DNA from: Bacteroidaceae bacterium
GTDB lineage: Bacteria; Bacteroidota; Bacteroidia; Bacteroidales; Bacteroidaceae
DNA length: 64,000 bases
Reading direction: 5' to 3'
Assembly (NCBI GenBank): GCA_902362595.1
Contig: CABIXF010000015.1
Span: forward strand, 21,597 to 85,596
Shown here: piece after piece, positions 27,807-35,737 of the stretch
How positions within the stretch are numbered: position 1 is the stretch's first letter
Layout: each line of letters opens with the position of its first letter
Made by a program: the position numbers and the translations under genes
The notes under the pieces: generated by a model
Told to the model about the DNA's origin: nothing
The model's database searches: none
The model's input: only the letters and a program-made list of their open reading frames with translations

Positions 27807-27838
27807 CAAAGGTATGAGTTTTCTTTTATTCTATCAAA
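27807..27838 (-). promoter_or_regulatory. Promoter of satD-DUF3307-primase operon
   Basis: On the minus strand, TTTG (27835-27838) and TACCTTTG (27807-27814) are separated by exactly 20 bases, a full match to the Bacteroidetes consensus. The start codon is only 11 bases after the -7 box, so the 5' leader would be about 5-8 bases. Confidence 0.8.
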
Positions 27839-27841
27839 AAT

Positions 27842-27894
27842 TATAGATTATTTAATCTATAATTGAAAAATATAGATGGATAAATCTATAATTG
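27842..27894. promoter_or_regulatory. Tandem operator pair TATAGAT-N6-ATCTATA
   Basis: Two copies of TATAGAT-N6-ATCTATA-ATTG, at 27842-27865 and 27871-27894, spaced 29 bases apart. In the first copy the dyad extends to 11-bp perfect arms. The first copy ends 3 bases from the -33 element of the satD-like operon, on its upstream side. The dyad fits a dimeric HTH protein, and the SatD-like product's own HTH is the obvious candidate. A third half-site (CCTATAATCG) follows near 27911. Confidence 0.75.
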
Positions 27895-28212
27895 TGGTTT
27901 ATATACAATATAACCTATAATCGAGTAGGAAGAAAATTACTTCGTTTTTCCTTCTACCTGATTTACTTTTAAAAAGTTTTATCGGATAGCCAAAACTTTG
28001 GTGGGGCATATTCAAAAATATCCGATTGCGATAGCAAAGATTAATACTGTATGGAATCTGCACTCTTTGATGATGCAAAAGGAATAATGCTGAGATGATA
28101 CGTTTGTCATTGTTTGTTGGTGTTGATTTTTAGGACGTTCTTAAATTAAAACTTATACGGAACCACCAAATGTTATTTTTCGTACATTCATTGCGCATAA
28201 ATTTTAACAGTC
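27895..28212. other. AT-rich intergenic region
   Basis: No gene is supported here. Visible structures are a loose hairpin at 27921-27955 (GTAGGAAG ... CTTCTAC) and an 8-bp inverted repeat ATCGGATA/TATCCGAT at 27981-27988 and 28019-28026. I see no convincing promoter for the pseudogene that follows. Confidence 0.5.
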
Positions 28213-29342
28213 ATGCAAAACATCTCCATGAAACAATTTACTTGGTGCTGTAAACTCACGTACCGAATTGCCACATTCATGATTCTGCCTGCCCTTATGG
28301 CTTCATGTGCTGGTGGAAACAGTGATAACAATGCGCGGTGGATAGACAAATGTAGTGTTGTGGCCAATCGGACGGTGGTAAATGGAGATACGGTGATAAC
28401 CTGCGATATGTCTGCCGTGAAAGAATCCGTGCGTATACCGTTTAGTACGTTTTTCGATACGTTGGAGGTCATCAAGCTTGACAACAGTAATGAGGATGCG
28501 TTGGTGAGTGAAGCGCAGATGATAACCTTGACAGACAATTACCTGGGAATAAATATCGCTCACGACCCTTATAAACTGTTTACCCGCCAAGGCAAGTTTA
28601 TAGGTCGTGTAGGAAATATCGGGCAAGGCCCCGGCGAATATGATTTGTGTTAGTCAAATTGACGAAGCGACAACCGAATCTTCCTGCTTCCCTGGACTAC
28701 GAAACAAATACTGTCTTACGACTTACTGGGTAATTACGTAGGAAGTATCCCATTGCCTTACAGGGTTAGAAAAGGAGAGATGCAGGTGGACTATGACAGA
28801 CAACGGGTAGCTGTACTGCAACTTGCGTTTATGGGTGAACCGGTGGCTTGGGTGCAGGACATGGAAGGGAACATCCTGTTCGAAAACAAATCACCACAGA
28901 TGGACATGGAACCGGATTATAGCAACGAGATTTACTTGCACCGGAAAAGTGGTTCCGGTCTGATATTCTCAATAGACCGTTTTATGCCGACCGTGGATTC
29001 CTTATATATTTATCATACGGACAACAACAAACTTATCCCGCTATTTACTACGGATTTTGGTAGCGAAATTCCAAGTCATGCTTTCAAAGATTGCGGTAAT
29101 TACTATTTCACGGACATCTACGGTCCCAATACTGACCCGAAGACCAAGCATTTGCATACCGCCACGGTGGTGAAGCGAATTATCATCAATAAGCAGACGC
29201 TACGAGGTGCATATTATAAAATGGTGAACAGTGGCTTGGCGGAATAGCCTTGGAAAGCAAGCGCTGGTTCATGAATGTTTGGAAGTCAAAGATTTCACCG
29301 GATGACAACGGCTATGTGATATTGGGAAAGAAAAAATCATAA
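28213..29342 (+). pseudogene. 6-bladed beta-propeller lipoprotein, frameshifted
   Basis: The remains of one gene in several frames. The first piece (28213-28653) starts with a lipoprotein signal peptide (LMASC lipobox) and reads IDNS/IDNSN-like strands ending GNIGQGPGEYD, a signature of Bacteroidetes 6-bladed beta-propeller lipoproteins, then meets a stop. After two frame changes between about 28640 and 28700, the sequence resumes (QILSYDLLGNYVGSIPLPY...) and runs to 29247. A last change near 29235 restores a tail ending VILGKKKS and a stop at 29340-29342. It is followed by an intrinsic terminator. It is almost certainly inactive. Confidence 0.75.
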
Positions 29343-29412
29343 TAAAATTAAGTAATATTTCACTCTCTAAAATATCCAAGAAATGAAATAAGTATCGATA
29401 AACATCCATAAG

Positions 29413-29450
29413 AAAAGGTGTGGAACCCAAGTGCTTTCACACCTTTTTTT
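29413..29450 (+). terminator. Terminator after propeller pseudogene
   Basis: AAAAGGTGTG (29413-29422) pairs with CACACCTTTT (29438-29447) and continues into T7. Confidence 0.85.
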
Positions 29451-29501
29451 GTTTTTATTAGAGTATGTATGCTATAGATAGTGCTTACTTTATTATAGAT
29501 C

Positions 29502-29906
29502 TTATTCCATAAACAATGTGACATCATGTCCTAAGTACTGTTCTTTTTCCTCTGGGCCAATGATGAAAAACGTAGCTTCTATTCTATCATTCCGTAAGTA
29601 ACCGATGAAGTTAAGTATATAACTGTCGGTAGTTTCATTGGGCTTCAGTCTTTTTCCATAAGGACTTTTTATGACGATGGTGTCATTATTCATTTCATAT
29701 TTTGATTTTCCTTTCAAAAGATATAACGTATTTTTGGTTTGGAAAGAAACAGAATCACTGCTTGTAAAGGTGAGGGAAAGACTCTGAGTACTAAAAGTTT
29801 TTCCTATAAGCTTCGTAGAGTTTTGTGTACTTTGATTTTCTGGTAAATCTTTAGAACAAGAAAAAATAAATGCACACAATGAAATAATTAATAGAGATTT
29901 TTTCAT
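29502..29906 (-). CDS. Small lipoprotein, unknown function
   Basis: 134 residues. The signal peptide ends in the lipobox IFSC (Cys17), followed by an Asn/Ser/Thr-rich linker and a beta-rich body (FSTQSLSLTFTSSDSVSFQ, then GKSKYEMNNDTIVIK). This strand pattern resembles small lipocalin-like lipoproteins of Bacteroidetes, but I do not recognise the family. The coding frame is intact with a normal start. It stands alone on the minus strand in the AT-rich accessory segment. Confidence 0.6.
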   Translation of the reverse strand: MKKSLLIISLCAFIFSCSKDLPENQSTQNSTKLIGKTFSTQSLSLTFTSSDSVSFQTKNTLYLLKGKSKYEMNNDTIVIKSPYGKRLKPNETTDSYILNFIGYLRNDRIEATFFIIGPEEKEQYLGHDVTLFME

Positions 29907-30252
29907 AATGTTCAGGTTGGTAAAAAATATGGTTCTTTATAGCACTGGACCCTTGGTGATTCAAGGAACTTATTATTTTTATGATAACAAAATAATAGAA
30001 GAAAAGGTTCATTTGCAGATTTACAAATGAATAGATGTTTATAATTGGGTTTGTGATTTCAATAAAAACGGTTTTAAGACAGCCTCATATTTGGGTAATC
30101 ATTAGGTTACAACTTGACATATAAATCTAAAACTTCATGTTTTCTTAATTTACCGATAGATAATATTGATTCTTATTTTACGCTCACGTTAATTATGTGA
30201 GTTCGATATAAAATCAAAAGATAATGGCTGCCTGTCTTTGATAAAGTTCATT
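29907..30252. other. Intergenic region without a gene
   Basis: This is AT-rich sequence with no supported ORF. It contains one copy of a 19-base repeat (30178-30196) whose near-identical partner lies at 30561-30579, on the other side of the transposase remnant. Confidence 0.5.
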
Positions 30253-30579
30253 TCAATGGCGAGGCTCTTCTCTAAAGGAATAATAGGCTGCGATAGGTGA
30301 CAATGAATCGGTTATGATATATTGCTGAAGGAACGATGTCTGGAGTGTTCTATTAGGAAAGAGATTTTCTTTGTAGTAATGTGTAAAGTAACGGAAACCA
30401 CCGGAGTGGGGCAGAATGAGAATAACCATAATCTCAGTTGGGCTTGTTATGATGTCTTTTTGCTTGCCTTCAATCCTATATTTTTCCTCTTGTAATGCAA
30501 ATTTCTTACAAAAATCATTAGTCATATCATAAATTTCTGTACTTTAGGCGCTGAAAAGTCTTACGCTTACGTTAACTAT
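30178..30579. repeat. Imperfect direct repeats around IS remnant
   Basis: TTACGCTCACGTTAATTAT at 30178-30196 and TTACGCTTACGTTAACTAT at 30561-30579 match at 17 of 19 bases in the same orientation. The IS982-type transposase fragment lies between them. The pair could mark the borders of an old insertion. Confidence 0.5.
30253..30525 (-). pseudogene. IS982-type transposase N-terminal remnant
   Basis: 90 codons. The first 60 residues resemble the start of IS982-family transposases: FCKKFALQEEKYRIEG, then TEIMVILILPHSGGFRYFTHYYKENLFP, which corresponds to the family's SEVMTILILFHxGxFRxFKHYY pattern. The homology then fades, and no DDE catalytic part follows. It is a truncated, non-functional remnant. 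The flanking direct repeats support an old insertion event. Confidence 0.6.
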
Positions 30580-30585
30580 TAAACA

Positions 30586-31419
30586 ATGAAAAGGAAACTT
30601 TTATTTATTTCGGTTTTGTGGCTTTGTTGCAGCGCAATCTGTTCTGGTGCATGCATAGATGAAGTGCGTACATTTTATACGAATTATATGACGAATCTTT
30701 TAAATGTGGATTCGCATAATGAAGCACTGTGTAAGAAGTATTTAACTGAAGAATTGGCTGCCAAACTCCAAAGAATGGTTTATGCTACAGGAAGCAATCC
30801 GATTATACGGGCACAAGATGTGAATTCAGATGCAATCAAGACATTGAATGTAAGAGAAATTGCAGACGATTGGTATATGGTAAGTTATCTTTGGGATGAA
30901 AAAGATAGTACCAGTCTGGTAGAGATTCCATTGAAAGTGGGATACGTGAATGACCAATGTAAGATTGTATATATTACCCCGATTGAAAGCGATACCCAAT
31001 ATGGAGATGAGTGGTTGTTTTGTTTTGGGAATGTAGCTTCTGATAAAATAGATAGTTCATCGGGAAAATCATTGGTCGAAAGTTTTTATAAAGTTTATTT
31101 GGCTACCTATTGCAGTATGTGCGGCGATTTGAATGTCAGGTTGCAGTCTTTACGTCTGTCAAATTTGTCTCACACAGCTTTGGAGCAATTCAAGAAAGCA
31201 GAACAGGAGTATTTGCAGGATACTTTCGAGGGCTATGACCTTTTGGTTACGAATTTTGATTTCGACAGTATGTGGTTCAAAAGTCTGAAAGTTCTTCCGT
31301 TGGACGCTGATAATTATCAGGTTACTTATCAGGCAGGAAAGTACACCCATCAAATGAATATTCAGACTACATACCAAGAAGGCAGATATTGGATTAGTGC
31401 CATCACTGGCGTTCATTAA
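30586..31419 (+). CDS. Secreted protein with two DUF3828-like units
   Basis: 277 residues with a signal peptide (about 1-22). Two halves share a pattern: VRTFYTNYMTNLL ... KKYLTEELAAKLQRM ... IIRAQDV ... WYMVSYLWD (about 27-110), and VESFYKVYLATYC ... RLSNLSHTALEQFKKA ... LLVTNFDFDSMWFKSLKV ... YQVTYQ (about 163-260). This matches DUF3828-type proteins of Bacteroidetes, small periplasmic domains of unknown role, present here as an apparent tandem duplication. It starts 6 bases after one of the direct repeats and has no operon partner. Confidence 0.65.
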   Translation: MKRKLLFISVLWLCCSAICSGACIDEVRTFYTNYMTNLLNVDSHNEALCKKYLTEELAAKLQRMVYATGSNPIIRAQDVNSDAIKTLNVREIADDWYMVSYLWDEKDSTSLVEIPLKVGYVNDQCKIVYITPIESDTQYGDEWLFCFGNVASDKIDSSSGKSLVESFYKVYLATYCSMCGDLNVRLQSLRLSNLSHTALEQFKKAEQEYLQDTFEGYDLLVTNFDFDSMWFKSLKVLPLDADNYQVTYQAGKYTHQMNIQTTYQEGRYWISAITGVH

Positions 31420-31429
31420 TTCTACTCCG

Positions 31430-32005
31430 TTATTTCTTTCTGCTCAGTTCCGCCCGTATGCGGCTGAGCGACTGAGGCGTAATCATCAGATAAGAGGCGA
31501 TGTGCTTTAGCGGGACATGCTGCAGCAATTCCGGATTCTGCTCCAGCAGGGCAAGGTAACGTTGTTTCGCCTGTGCAGCTCCTCCGTTTATCATCCAGTT
31601 TTCCATGTCCAGAAACTGCCGTTCGAAAATGATTCTTCCGATGTTGGCAAAGGCGATGGAAGAGGCGAAAAAAGTCTCCATCTTTTGCTTGGAGATGCGG
31701 AAGACCGTGCTGTCGCTAATGGCTTCGATGGAGGTAAGAGAGGGACGGTCGGCCACGTAGCTCCACGAAGAGAAGAGCGTGTCTCCTTCTGAAGCAAACC
31801 AGAGTGAAATGTCCACTCCGTCGCGCAGATAATGTCCTCTCCAGATGCCTTGGGCCACCAGGTAGAGACTGCTGTTGCGTTCTCCTTCCCGTACGATGTG
31901 TTCCCCTTTTCGGTAGGTAAGTCGTTCCATCTGTGCCAGTAATTGCTCAGATTCCGAGGCACTCAGTCCATATTTTTCGTGCAGTATCTCGCTAAAAGTC
32001 TTCAT
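31430..32005 (-). CDS. Crp/Fnr family transcriptional regulator
   Basis: 191 residues. Residues about 25-120 are a cyclic-nucleotide-binding barrel (GEHIVREGERNSSLYLVAQGIWRG, then LFSSWSYVADRPSLTSIEAISDSTVFRISK). The C-terminal winged helix (VPLKHIASYLMITPQSLSRIRAEL) is slightly short. The ligand pocket lacks the classic RxS phosphate-binding residues of CRP, so the effector is unclear. It lies 39 bases after the MATE gene on the same strand and probably regulates it. Confidence 0.88.
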   Translation of the reverse strand: MKTFSEILHEKYGLSASESEQLLAQMERLTYRKGEHIVREGERNSSLYLVAQGIWRGHYLRDGVDISLWFASEGDTLFSSWSYVADRPSLTSIEAISDSTVFRISKQKMETFFASSIAFANIGRIIFERQFLDMENWMINGGAAQAKQRYLALLEQNPELLQHVPLKHIASYLMITPQSLSRIRAELSRKK

Positions 32006-32044
32006 TCCTTTGGGTATCTATGTCGCTACAAAGGTAATAAAATC

Positions 32045-33388
32045 TTAGCTTCGTTTGTCGCGGCAGTAGAGAGTGAGGACAAAAAGGAAGGTCAGCAGCT
32101 CGGAAACGGGGACGGCCAGCCAGATTCCCGGCACTCCGCATAGCAGGGGCATCAGCCAGAAGCAGAGTAGCACGAGGATAAATCCGCGCAGCAGGGTGAT
32201 GGCCATGGCAGGGCGGTCGCGTTCCACACTCTGGAAGTAGCCGATGGATACGATGTTGATGCCGAAGCATACGAAGCCGGAGGCAAACAGAGGAAGTCCT
32301 TCTACGGCGAGGTCGTGTGCCGGATAGCGGCTGTCGATGAACCAGGAGGCTATTGGGGAAGAGAACAAGGCCGTGACGGCGAAAACGATGATGCCGCAGG
32401 AGATGGCGGTCAGCAGGGCCAATCGGAAGGCTGCCCGCACGCGTTCCGGGTGTCCGGCTCCGAAGTTGTAGCTGAGAATAGGTTGGGCTGACTGGGCGAT
32501 GGCGTTGTACACCATGAAGATGATGGGGAAGAAATAGCAGGCGATGCTGTAGGCGGCTACCCCGTCTTCACCCAGGTAGTGGATAAAAACGTAGTTCCCG
32601 GCAAACATCATGGTGGCGATGGCTGCCTCGCAGAGGAAACTGGACAATCCCAGCTTGCACATATAGCCGGTGTTGCGGAGGGTGAGCCGCAGGCTTTTCC
32701 AGGACAGCTTGACTTTACACAAACGGAGGACGCGCTGAGGCTGCATCAGATAAATCAGAATCATTGCGGCACCGACGATGTAGCCCAGACTGGTGGCCAG
32801 GGCGGCTCCGAACATGCCCCATTTGCAGATGAAGATAAACAGGTAGTCCAGGCCGATGTTGAGCAGGGCAGGGATGATGTTGCACACCATGGCGTAGTTG
32901 GGTGAGCCGTCCAGCCGCACGAAGAACATGCCCGAGCTCAGCAGGGCACTGAACACCAGGAAGGGTACGAACCAATACATGTATTCGGCGGCGAGAGGCA
33001 GCAGGCGGGGCGAGCTTCCCAGCAGTAAGGCTATTTTTTCCACATTGCAGAGAATGACAGCGGCGTAGGCGATGAGCAATAAGGAGGAAACTACGACAGC
33101 CTGCGTGATATTGATGCGGGCCACCTTTACTTTCCCTTGCGACAGGTGGATGGAGGCCACGACCGAGGCACCGATGCCGAACATCAGTCCCACGCCTGTA
33201 TTAATCAGGAAGAGGGGAGCTGTGATGTTGACGGCGGCCAGGGCATCGCTGCCGATGCCTTTTCCCACGAAGATGCCGTCGGTGATGATGAAGATGGCCG
33301 AGAAAATCATTCCCAGTACGGTAGGGATAAGTAATTTCCGGAATAATTTCGGAATGTCCATGCTTCCGAAGTCAATACTGTCTTTCAT
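32045..33388 (-). CDS. MATE family efflux transporter
   Basis: The frame opens at 33451. MATE similarity begins at MKDSIDFGSMDIPKLFRKLLIPTVLGMIFSAIFIITDGIFVG, so I place the start at 33388 (about 447 residues, the usual length). Twelve hydrophobic segments are visible in two halves. It exports drugs or metabolites by Na+/H+ antiport; the substrate is unknown. It is followed by a Crp-like regulator in the same direction and faces a second, only distantly similar MATE gene across a 245-base divergent region. Confidence 0.9.
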   Translation of the reverse strand: MKDSIDFGSMDIPKLFRKLLIPTVLGMIFSAIFIITDGIFVGKGIGSDALAAVNITAPLFLINTGVGLMFGIGASVVASIHLSQGKVKVARINITQAVVVSSLLLIAYAAVILCNVEKIALLLGSSPRLLPLAAEYMYWFVPFLVFSALLSSGMFFVRLDGSPNYAMVCNIIPALLNIGLDYLFIFICKWGMFGAALATSLGYIVGAAMILIYLMQPQRVLRLCKVKLSWKSLRLTLRNTGYMCKLGLSSFLCEAAIATMMFAGNYVFIHYLGEDGVAAYSIACYFFPIIFMVYNAIAQSAQPILSYNFGAGHPERVRAAFRLALLTAISCGIIVFAVTALFSSPIASWFIDSRYPAHDLAVEGLPLFASGFVCFGINIVSIGYFQSVERDRPAMAITLLRGFILVLLCFWLMPLLCGVPGIWLAVPVSELLTFLFVLTLYCRDKRS

Positions 33389-33589
33389 GTCTTTTCTCTG
33401 TTTTTGCATTTGGCTGCGAAGGTAAGTCAATTCCGGCACTAAAAAATTCACAAATGATAATAAATCACTGCCTGAAAAGGGGTGTTTCGAAAACCTCTTT
33501 GTGTTTTTTCAGGGATGATTTAAGACAAAAAAGCGCTTCGAATTACCTTATTTAACGGGATGATTCTCTCTCGTTTCACAACTTTAGTG

Positions 33590-33597
33590 TACTTTTG
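33590..33597 (+). promoter_or_regulatory. -7 element of plus-strand MATE gene
   Basis: TACTTTTG matches TAnnTTTG and lies 37 bases before the MATE start at 33634. It overlaps the upstream in-frame ATG at 33595, which therefore cannot be the real start. Confidence 0.6.
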
Positions 33598-33633
33598 CAC
33601 ACTTATTATTTTTTGAGGATAACGAGAGAATAT

Positions 33634-35004
33634 ATGGCACAGTCGAGAGAGATGACATCAGGGCCGAGTCTGCCACTGATTTTGAATTTTACTTTTCCTT
33701 TGTTGTTGGGCAACCTGCTTCAGCAGACGTATTCGCTGGTGGATGCGGCCATTGTAGGACGATTCTTGGGAATCAATGCACTGGCTTCCGTAGGAGCCAG
33801 TACATCGGTGGTCTTCCTGATACTGGGATTCTGTAATGGATGTTGCGGTGGTTTTGGTATTCCGGTGGCACAGAAGTTTGGGGCCCGCGATTATGTCACG
33901 ATGCGGCGTTATGTGTCAGTCAGCTTGAAGCTGGCGGCCATGATGTCGGTGGCGGTGGCCATTGTCACGAGTCTGCTCTGCGGATTTATCCTACGTTCCA
34001 TGCAGACACCTGAGAATATTTTTGAAGGGGCTTACATCTATCTGCTCATCACGTTTATCGGCGTACCGTGTACGTTTTTCTACAACCTGCTTTCCAGCAT
34101 CATCCGTGCGTTGGGAGATAGCAAGACCCCGTTCTGGTTCCTGCTGTTCTCCACGTTGCTGAACATTGTACTCGATTTGTTCTGTATCCTGACGCTGGGA
34201 TGGGGGGTAGCCGGAGCGGCCATTGCCACGGTTTTCTCGCAAGGACTTTCGGCTTTGCTGTGTTACATCTATATGTACCGCAAATTTGACATCTTGAAAA
34301 CCGAGCCGTCCGACCGTCGTTTCCGGAAAGACTTGGCCCGTCAGCTTTTGTCCATCGGGGTGCCGATGGGCTTGCAGTTTTCCATTACGGCTATCGGCAG
34401 TATCATGTTGCAGAGTGCGAACAATGCATTGGGTACGGCCTGTGTGGCTGCCTTCACCGCGGCCATGCGTATCAAGATGTTTGTGATGTGTCCGTTGGAC
34501 AGTCTGGGTATGGCCATGGCCACGTATTCCGGACAGAACTATGGTGCCGGAAAGCCCGACCGCATCTGGATGGGTATCAAGTCGGCCACGCTGATGATGT
34601 TGGTCTATTCCGTAGCGATTGCCATTGTAATGTGGGGACTGGCCGACAAGTTTGCCTTGCTGTTCATTTCGCCCGATGAGACGGAGATTATGAAAGATAC
34701 CGTGTTGTTCCTGCACATCAACACGTCTTTCTTCATCCTGCTGGGCTCGCTGAGTATTCTCCGCTATACCATTCAAGGGGCAGGCTATACGCGGCTGGCC
34801 ATGTTTTCGGGTGTTTCAGAAATGGTGGCCCGTGTGTTGGTCAGCCTCTTCCTCGTACCGGCCTGGAAGTTCTGGGGCGTCTGCTTTGGCGACCCGACAG
34901 CCTGGCTGTTTGCCAACCTGTTCCTGGTGCCGGCTTTCATCTATGTGTACCGCCGCCTGAAGGAGATTGTGGTGAAGGAAAGACGGGTGCTCGTCAATTC
35001 CTGA
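33634..35004 (+). CDS. MATE family efflux transporter
   Basis: Start at 33634 (MAQSREMTSGPSLPLILNFTFPLLLGNLLQQTYSLVDAAIVGRFLG), about 456 residues. An earlier ATG lies inside the promoter. It has the MATE two-bundle layout with the conserved AIVGRFLGINALASVGAS and FCNGCCGGFGIPVAQKFGA segments of the NorM/DinF branch. It is divergent from the other MATE gene and its last 11 bases overlap the convergent SDR gene. Confidence 0.92.
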   Translation: MAQSREMTSGPSLPLILNFTFPLLLGNLLQQTYSLVDAAIVGRFLGINALASVGASTSVVFLILGFCNGCCGGFGIPVAQKFGARDYVTMRRYVSVSLKLAAMMSVAVAIVTSLLCGFILRSMQTPENIFEGAYIYLLITFIGVPCTFFYNLLSSIIRALGDSKTPFWFLLFSTLLNIVLDLFCILTLGWGVAGAAIATVFSQGLSALLCYIYMYRKFDILKTEPSDRRFRKDLARQLLSIGVPMGLQFSITAIGSIMLQSANNALGTACVAAFTAAMRIKMFVMCPLDSLGMAMATYSGQNYGAGKPDRIWMGIKSATLMMLVYSVAIAIVMWGLADKFALLFISPDETEIMKDTVLFLHINTSFFILLGSLSILRYTIQGAGYTRLAMFSGVSEMVARVLVSLFLVPAWKFWGVCFGDPTAWLFANLFLVPAFIYVYRRLKEIVVKERRVLVNS

Positions 35005-35737
35005 TGGGCAATCGTTTCCAGACGGTAGGCGGTATCAGGTGCCAGAGGGCTACCATGATACGGTAGCGCCAGTCGATGAGGGCGATGCGTTTCTTTTTCT
35101 CCAGGGCTCGCACGATGTGACGGGCTACTTTCTCCGTGGACATCAGCATGGGATAGTGCTTGCCATCGTTCAGCAGGCCGGTGGCCACGAATCCGGGCCG
35201 GATGTCGGTGAAGCGGATGGGGAGATGTTGCATGCAAGCCAGCTGTTCCAGGGAGTCGATGTAGATATTCTGGAAACGCTTGGTGGCGGAGTAGGCCGGG
35301 GCGGCTCCCAGTCCTTTGGTTCCGGCAATGGAGCTGATGACGGCGAGATGTCCTCCTTGTTGCCGGGCAAAATAACGGAACGCCGCGGTGACCATCCGTA
35401 CGAACCCCGTTCCGTTGGTTTCGAGCGTCTGAAGTTCGATGTCCGGTGCCAGTGTGTAATTCTGATGGCCAATGCCTGAGCAGTGCAGGTAGAGGTCCAT
35501 TCCTCCCATTTCTTCTATCAGTTCCTGCAGGCGGTCGGGTGCATCCGCCTGACAAATGTCGATGGCCCGGATGTGGATGCGGTCCGGAGCCAACTGCTGC
35601 AATTCTTTCAGTTTTTCTTCGCGTCGGCCTGCCAGTCCGAGTATCCATCCCTTTTGGAGCAGTTGCAAGGCCGTTTCTTTTCCGATGCCGGAAGTGGCCC
35701 CTACGATGAGGGCCCGCTGGATAGGTTTCTTTTTCAT
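34994..35737 (-). CDS. SDR family oxidoreductase
   Basis: 247 residues, a classical short-chain dehydrogenase: TGxxxGxG-type cofactor loop GATSGIGKE (13-21), the NAG position replaced by HCSGIGH, a catalytic Ser in VISSIAG (about 136), and YSATK with Tyr149 and Lys153. It reduces or oxidises an unknown substrate with NAD(P)H. Its ATG overlaps the stop of the large nuclease-helicase gene (TGATG), so the two are translationally coupled, an odd pairing. It ends convergently inside the MATE gene. Confidence 0.9.
   Translation of the reverse strand: MKKKPIQRALIVGATSGIGKETALQLLQKGWILGLAGRREEKLKELQQLAPDRIHIRAIDICQADAPDRLQELIEEMGGMDLYLHCSGIGHQNYTLAPDIELQTLETNGTGFVRMVTAAFRYFARQQGGHLAVISSIAGTKGLGAAPAYSATKRFQNIYIDSLEQLACMQHLPIRFTDIRPGFVATGLLNDGKHYPMLMSTEKVARHIVRALEKKKRIALIDWRYRIMVALWHLIPPTVWKRLPIRN

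Noticed and set aside
30200..30216. TTCGATATAAA near 30205 as an end of the same IS found at 63.0-64.0 kb
   Set aside because: Only 11 bases match the IS end and the rest of the terminal repeat is absent, so this is weak evidence for a relic.
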